Source: Thiosulfativibrio sp964387695 (GTDB taxonomy: Bacteria > Pseudomonadota > Gammaproteobacteria > Thiomicrospirales > Thiomicrospiraceae). Taken from it: a stretch of DNA of 10,437 nt. Every line of letters starts with the position of its first letter. Position 1 is the stretch's first letter. Shown piece by piece: positions 7,555 through 10,437 of this stretch. Under the pieces are notes generated by a model that saw nothing but the letters and a program-made list of their open reading frames with translations, did not search any database and was not told where the DNA came from. Location of the stretch: NCBI GenBank assembly GCA_964387695.1, contig CAYLXI010000057.1, forward strand, positions 1 to 10,437, written 5' to 3'. The position numbers were made by a program, and so were the translations under genes.

Positions 7555-7583
7555 TTTATATTTTGAGAGCTATCTCGAGTAAA
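7555..7583 (-). promoter_or_regulatory. Proximal leuS operon promoter
   Basis: On the minus strand, TTTACT (7578-7583) is followed by a 17-bp spacer and TATAAA (7555-7560), with four of six and five of six consensus matches. The predicted start near 7548 gives a leader of about 24 nt before leuS. The spacer contains a short dyad (GAGA at 7565-7568 with TCTC at 7573-7576) that could be an operator half-site pair, though this is too short to assert. Confidence 0.6.
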
Positions 7584-7610
7584 GGTCTTAGTATTTAAAT
7601 GATGTAAAAA

Positions 7611-7620
7611 ATTATACCAA
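7611..7620 (-). promoter_or_regulatory. Distal extended -10 promoter for leuS
   Basis: The minus strand reads TTGGTATAAT, the same extended -10 decamer found before nadD, with the -10 hexamer at 7611-7616. The predicted start near 7604 would give a leader of about 80 nt. The element lies only about 20 bp upstream of the divergent ybeL-like start codon, so polymerase here could interfere with that gene. Confidence 0.5.
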
Positions 7621-7637
7621 ATTATAAGGGGAATAAA

Positions 7638-8012
7638 ATGAGTGAAAATAAAATGCTGAATGCCTATCGTCATTTATTGGAAAAGGTTAAGGGAGTGGCT
7701 CATAAAGAAGAGCACCTCTCTTGGGATACTTTAAAGCAAGCGATTGAAACGGCAGAACAAAAAGCTTCTATTTTAGAGGTTTTAACAGAGCAAGAAATGT
7801 TGCAGGTTCAAAAAGACCTAAAAGCAGATCTAGAGCAAACCGCAGAATACCTAGTAGATTTTGAAAAAGATGCGGGGGATTTTATTAAAATGGAGTGGGA
7901 GGCTTTGGAGGGGTTTTTAATGCAAAAGTCAGAAGAACTTGCCGACCCAACTGAGTTGATGGTACTTAGAATGAGGTTGGCAGCAGCAATGGAACAACCC
8001 AAAACATATTGA
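7638..8012 (+). CDS. YbeL-like (DUF1451) helical protein without the zinc ribbon
   Basis: The function is unknown. The 124-residue product is almost entirely helical and acidic. Residues 39-71, containing Leu-Thr-Glu-Gln-Glu followed by Lys-Ala-Asp-Leu-Glu-Gln, resemble the N-terminal half of E. coli YbeL, which has Leu-Thr-Arg-Thr-Glu and Arg-Arg-Asp-Leu-Glu-Glu at the same place. Position supports the link, because ybeL is also divergent from leuS in E. coli. YbeL has about 160 residues and ends in a four-cysteine zinc ribbon; this protein ends after residue 124 and has no cysteine. The 59 bp that follow encode no CxxC pair, so this is not a simple frameshift loss. A strong ribosome site (AAGGGGA, 7627-7633) supports ATG 7638. 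I see no convincing promoter. It may be cotranscribed with the wzz-type gene 59 bp downstream. Confidence 0.65.
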   Translation: MSENKMLNAYRHLLEKVKGVAHKEEHLSWDTLKQAIETAEQKASILEVLTEQEMLQVQKDLKADLEQTAEYLVDFEKDAGDFIKMEWEALEGFLMQKSEELADPTELMVLRMRLAAAMEQPKTY

Positions 8013-8071
8013 GTGCTAAACATAAAGATATTGTATGATACTAAAAATTTTATTTAAGTATAGAGATAAGT

Positions 8072-9427
8072 ATGAGTGATTTGCCAAACAACCACCAAGA
8101 TAATAAAAGTCAGTCCTTGGCTATAAACGATGATGAAATTGATTTGTTTGAGTTGTGGGAGGGGTTGGTTGCAGAGAAAAAAACTTTTTGGATTGTGCTT
8201 TTGGGTGTTGTGTTCTTAGGAGCGGCTCTAGCTTTTTATAAGCCGAGCGTTTATCAGGCTTCTGCTGAATTGTCGCCGCCTGAAACAAGGAACATAGTAG
8301 AGCTGAACATTCCTGCGATAAAAAATTTCAGTGAGGCGGAGATATTCCATTATTTTATAGAGAGTCTTTTTTTATCAGATATATATTTAAGCTTGGCAAA
8401 AGAACAAGATTTTAAAGAGTTCTTTCATGGGCAAGAAGAAAAAAGCAGTGCATATGTATTAGAGCACTTTTCGAGAGCTTTAACAATAAGTCTTCCTCAG
8501 GATGAGAAAATGTTCGGCGGTGAACAGCTGAAACAGACTATAGTAATAAATCTTCCTCAGAATGAGAAAAAAGATTCAGTTGGTTTTTCAACTGTAAATG
8601 TCTCTTTCAGTGCAAGCGATGCTGAAATGAGCTACAAAGTATTACAGAGGCTATTAGAAAAGGTAAGTGAGAATGCTAAAACTTCTTTAGTGTCAAATTT
8701 AACGATGCAGTTACAAACATCTATTGACAATAACCTCATTTTATTTAAAACAGAAGAAGCAAAGATTTATAAGGAAATTCAAGCAGAAATTGAACGCTTA
8801 GTTGAAAACGACAAAGTGAATAGAGCATTAATTTTAGAAAATATAGCCTCTTTAAGAGAGCAGGCAATTCAAAGTCGTCTTCATAGAGTCATTCAGTTAG
8901 AAGAGGCTTATAAAACTGCGACTCAATTAAAAATTGATCGCCCAATAGTACCTGTAGATTTTCAGGCGCAAAGTGGGCCTGAAAATCAAATTGTTGTAGG
9001 AGGCTCTACTATGCCAATAGGATACTGGATGGGAACAAAGGTATTGGCTGCGGATATTAAATCTTTAAACTCTCGTCAAAATGATGATGCTTTTATTGCA
9101 GAGTTACCAGGCTTGAAAAAACAACTAAAAGATTTAGAAGTAAATCAAAAGGTTGAAGCTCTCCAAAATAGAGTGAGTCATCTTGCATTTTCAGAGGCAT
9201 TAAGATCGTATCAAAATCAAAATAATGCATGGAAAATAGGGGTTGAGGCACTTAGCAAAGCAGATTTTAAAACCCATGAATTTGTTGTAGGAATTGTGGT
9301 GCCATCTACGCCAATTAATTCTAGTAGAATGTTAATTGTGGCAGTGTCTGTAGTGCTGGGGTTAATGCTAGGTATCTTCATTGCATTAATTCGTAGAGCA
9401 GTTAAAAAGCGTAAAGAATCGCAATAA
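8072..9427 (+). CDS. Wzz-family polysaccharide chain-length determinant
   Basis: Wzz proteins are inner-membrane co-polymerases whose periplasmic oligomer sets the length of O-antigen or related glycans made by Wzy. The architecture is classic: an acidic N-terminus with Asp-Glu-Ile-Asp-Leu-Phe-Glu-Leu-Trp at 21-29, a first membrane helix at about 39-56, a long periplasmic helical domain, a proline motif (Pro411-x-x-Pro414), a second helix at about 420-440, and a basic cytoplasmic tail. At 451 residues it is longer than WzzB (about 326) or FepE (about 377). Part of the excess could come from an in-frame direct repeat at 8485-8510 and 8545-8570. The ribosome site is weak. A possible promoter is TTGAGT (8009-8014) and TATGAT (8034-8039), with a long 19-bp spacer. 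No wzy, wzx or glycosyltransferase lies nearby, so the target glycan is unknown. Confidence 0.88.
   Translation: MSDLPNNHQDNKSQSLAINDDEIDLFELWEGLVAEKKTFWIVLLGVVFLGAALAFYKPSVYQASAELSPPETRNIVELNIPAIKNFSEAEIFHYFIESLFLSDIYLSLAKEQDFKEFFHGQEEKSSAYVLEHFSRALTISLPQDEKMFGGEQLKQTIVINLPQNEKKDSVGFSTVNVSFSASDAEMSYKVLQRLLEKVSENAKTSLVSNLTMQLQTSIDNNLILFKTEEAKIYKEIQAEIERLVENDKVNRALILENIASLREQAIQSRLHRVIQLEEAYKTATQLKIDRPIVPVDFQAQSGPENQIVVGGSTMPIGYWMGTKVLAADIKSLNSRQNDDAFIAELPGLKKQLKDLEVNQKVEALQNRVSHLAFSEALRSYQNQNNAWKIGVEALSKADFKTHEFVVGIVVPSTPINSSRMLIVAVSVVLGLMLGIFIALIRRAVKKRKESQ
8485..8570 (+). repeat. In-frame direct repeat inside the wzz-type gene
   Basis: The 26 bases at 8485-8510 recur at 8545-8570, exactly 60 bp apart, with 24 of 26 identical. 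The core, TCTTCCTCAG, is followed by GATGAGAAAA in copy 1 and AATGAGAAAA in copy 2. At protein level the copies read Ile-Ser-Leu-Pro-Gln-Asp-Glu-Lys and Ile-Asn-Leu-Pro-Gln-Asn-Glu-Lys, 20 residues apart in the periplasmic domain. The DNA identity, including third positions, suggests a fairly recent local duplication. Confidence 0.8.
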
Positions 9428-9442
9428 GGGTAACTTAAGATC

Positions 9443-9470
9443 TTGACATTATTGTATAAATAAGCATAAT
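9443..9470 (+). promoter_or_regulatory. Strong rpsT promoter with GC-containing discriminator
   Basis: A perfect -35 TTGACA (9443-9448) is followed by a 16-bp spacer and CATAAT (9465-9470, five of six). The bases after the -10 (CTGCCTCTCG) are the richest in G and C in this gap, as in stringently controlled ribosomal promoters. The predicted start near 9477 leaves a leader of about 113 nt before rpsT, long enough for translational feedback. The promoter lies just after the wzz-type stop. Confidence 0.8.
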
Positions 9471-9589
9471 CTGCCTCTCGCTTAAGGTTTTTGTTGATTG
9501 TATTAGGTGTTCTAGTGCAGCACAGGAAGCGTTTTATTAAGGGTCTACGGATTGTTGATATGTAAAAAATAATTATTGGAGAAAGAACC

Positions 9590-9853
9590 ATGGCTAATTC
9601 AGCACAAGCAACCAAAAGAGCTCGTCAGGCAGAAAAACAGCGTCAGCATAGTGCCTCGCAACGCGCTGCTATGCGTACCACAGTTAAAAAAGTATTGGCT
9701 GCGATTGAAGCAGGCGATAAAGAAGCTGCAAATGTGGCTTTTCGATCCGCTCAGTCTAGTTTAGATGCCATGACAATTAAAGGAGTGGTTTCAAAAAATA
9801 AAGCCTCTCGTACTAAAAGCAGAGTTAATGCTCGTATTAAGGCGATGGCTTAG
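9590..9853 (+). CDS. rpsT: 30S ribosomal protein S20
   Basis: S20 binds 16S rRNA early in 30S assembly, contacting the 5' domain and helix 44. The 87 residues equal the E. coli length. The basic helical N-terminus Ala-Asn-Ser-Ala-Gln-Ala-Thr-Lys-Arg-Ala-Arg-Gln, the central Met-Arg-Thr-Thr-Val-Lys-Lys-Val segment and the C-terminal Lys-Gly-Val-Val-Ser-Lys-Asn-Lys-Ala-Ser-Arg-x-Lys-Ser-Arg region are diagnostic. The start is ATG with a good ribosome site (GGAGA, 9578-9582). E. coli rpsT uses UUG, which matters for its autoregulation, so control may differ here. The gene is monocistronic behind its own promoter and convergent with the chemotaxis receptor gene. Confidence 0.98.
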   Translation: MANSAQATKRARQAEKQRQHSASQRAAMRTTVKKVLAAIEAGDKEAANVAFRSAQSSLDAMTIKGVVSKNKASRTKSRVNARIKAMA

Positions 9854-9860
9854 TCTACTT

Positions 9861-9907
9861 TAAGAAAGCACTTAACAACCGTAAATTATTTTTTACCAGT
9901 ATAAAAT
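9861..9907 (-). repeat. Dispersed intergenic repeat, copy 2 (inverted)
   Basis: Read on the minus strand this is the partner of 1751-1798, starting 8 bp after the rpsT stop. It shares the blocks ATTTTATA, GTAAAAAATAA and AAGTGCTTTCTTA with the same internal spacing as copy 1. In copy 1 the first block is part of a working-looking -10 element; here the equivalent is TATACT with no good -35, so a promoter reading antisense to rpsT is unlikely. Confidence 0.45.
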
Positions 9908-9910
9908 AAT

Positions 9911-9940
9911 CTTAGTTATTAAGATGTTCCTTAACTAGGT
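9911..9940 (+). other. Hairpin-forming dyad downstream of rpsT
   Basis: CTTAG (9911-9915) and TTAAG (9919-9923) can pair with CTTAA (9930-9934) and CTAGG (9935-9939), forming ten pairs (one T-G wobble) with a three-base bulge and a six-base loop. No T-run follows, so I do not call it an intrinsic terminator. The left arm shares CTTAGTTATTAA with position 44-55 at the window start. Confidence 0.35.
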
Positions 9941-9951
9941 ATTAAGTCCAA

Positions 9952-10018
9952 GCTCCTACTAGAAACTGGATGTAGAGTTTAGCAGGAGCGTCAGTTTTCT
10001 AAGTAGGGATTTGGGAGC
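9952..10018. other. Three-segment foldback between convergent rpsT and the receptor gene
   Basis: Segment 1 (9952-9968) can pair with either of two downstream segments. With segment 2 (9976-9989) it forms GCTCCT/AGGAGC plus further pairs broken by a mismatch and bulges. With segment 3 (9992-10007) it forms 14 pairs with two single-base bulges, CCTACT against AGTAGG and AGAAACTG against CAGTTTTCT. A third GGGAGC at 10013-10018 repeats the outer arm. The position suits transcription termination from both sides, but neither strand has an adjacent T-run. Confidence 0.5.
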
Positions 10019-10022
10019 AGTT

Positions 10023-10437
10023 CTAATGTATTTTAAATTTCTCTACAATGTTTATAACGGCCTGAGATTTTTTAGTTAAATCATCTGCGGTGAGAGATAC
10101 TTTTTCTACAAAACCAACATTTTCTTGAGTCGCATTATCAATGTTAGAAACTTCATCACTAATACGGTTGATGCTATCAGATTGAGCTTTAGCTAGTTCA
10201 CCAACGGATTCAATTACATCATTTACTTCAGTTGATTTTTTGCGAATAGAATTAAGATTTTCAGATAATTTTTCTACAACTTCAACACCTGTTTGAGATT
10301 GCTCTACAGCTTGTGAAATTAAAGTTTTAATATCTTTTGCCGCATCTGCTGATTTTTGGGCTAGATTTCTAACCTCGCCTGCTACAACAGCAAAACCTCT
10401 TCCGTGCTCACCTGCTCGAGCCGCCTCAACAGCTGCA
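10023..10437 (-). CDS. Methyl-accepting chemotaxis protein, C-terminal part
   Basis: This is the 3' end of a chemoreceptor gene, cut by the window edge, with 137 residues visible before the TAG. The visible sequence opens inside the cytoplasmic hairpin tip, Ala-Ala-Val-Glu-Ala-Ala-Arg-Ala-Gly-Glu, continues through Gly-Arg-Gly-Phe-Ala-Val-Val-Ala-Gly-Glu-Val-Arg-Asn-Leu-Ala, and then runs as one long heptad-type helix to the end. This tip binds the kinase CheA and adaptor CheW in the polar receptor array. The protein ends in Phe-Lys-Ile-His and has no Asn-Trp-Glu-Thr-Phe-type pentapeptide for tethering CheR. Sensor domain, membrane segments and ligand cannot be judged because the 5' part is missing. 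The gene is convergent with rpsT. Confidence 0.93.
   Translation of the reverse strand, partial: AAVEAARAGEHGRGFAVVAGEVRNLAQKSADAAKDIKTLISQAVEQSQTGVEVVEKLSENLNSIRKKSTEVNDVIESVGELAKAQSDSINRISDEVSNIDNATQENVGFVEKVSLTADDLTKKSQAVINIVEKFKIH

Noticed and set aside
7808..8023. Minus-strand frame opposite the YbeL-like gene
   Set aside because: The plus-strand frame has a strong ribosome site and family similarity; this one is serine-rich shadow translation.
9479..9531. Possible long-range stem CGCTT/AAGCG and the dyad GTGCAGCAC in the rpsT leader as an S20-binding site
   Set aside because: Five base pairs across a 43-base gap and a hairpin-incapable dyad are too weak to claim a protein-binding RNA structure.
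9217..9615. 132-codon minus-strand frame over the end of the wzz-type gene and the rpsT promoter
   Set aside because: It crosses a strong plus-strand promoter and two well-supported genes and has no family resemblance.
9576..9764. Plus-strand frame overlapping rpsT out of frame
   Set aside because: It is a shadow of rpsT; the S20 frame is unmistakable.

Overview
The window is a stretch of AT-rich chromosome from a Gram-negative bacterium. The gene content fits a gammaproteobacterium: LptE and a Wzz chain-length regulator imply an LPS outer membrane, and the linkages leuS-lptE-holA and proA/nadD-rsfS-rlmH, with a YbeL-like gene divergent from leuS, are gammaproteobacterial arrangements. The base composition, a chemotaxis receptor and a small YgaP-type (DUF2892) membrane protein would suit a Thiomicrospira-like sulfur oxidiser, but that placement is inference only.

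Layout. Positions 115-7524 carry seven housekeeping genes on the minus strand. Read in transcription order they are leuS (leucyl-tRNA synthetase), lptE (LPS-transport lipoprotein), holA (DNA polymerase III delta), proA (proline synthesis), nadD (NAD synthesis), rsfS (ribosome silencing factor) and rlmH (23S rRNA methyltransferase). leuS-lptE-holA-proA are packed within 4-14 bp or overlap, so they look like one operon driven from the leuS/ybeL divergent region. The block is broken between proA and nadD by a plus-strand gene for a 68-residue two-helix DUF2892 membrane protein. It has a near-consensus promoter and a structured leader. Downstream of the break nadD-rsfS-rlmH has its own extended -10 promoter.

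Positions 7638-9853 are plus strand: a YbeL-like protein lacking the family's C-terminal zinc ribbon, an isolated Wzz-family chain-length determinant with an internal 20-residue-spaced repeat, and rpsT (ribosomal protein S20) behind a strong promoter with a GC-containing discriminator. A convergent intergenic region (9854-10022) rich in dyads follows. The window ends inside a methyl-accepting chemotaxis protein on the minus strand, of which only the C-terminal 137 residues are present.

I found no mobile element, CRISPR array, tRNA, rRNA or defence island, and no clear undescribed system. The points most worth a second look are in the intergenic DNA: an inverted pair of about 48-bp sequences (1751-1798 and 9861-9907), the alternative hairpins in the DUF2892 leader, and the three-segment foldback at 9952-10018. 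At gene level the ribbon-less YbeL homologue stands out.
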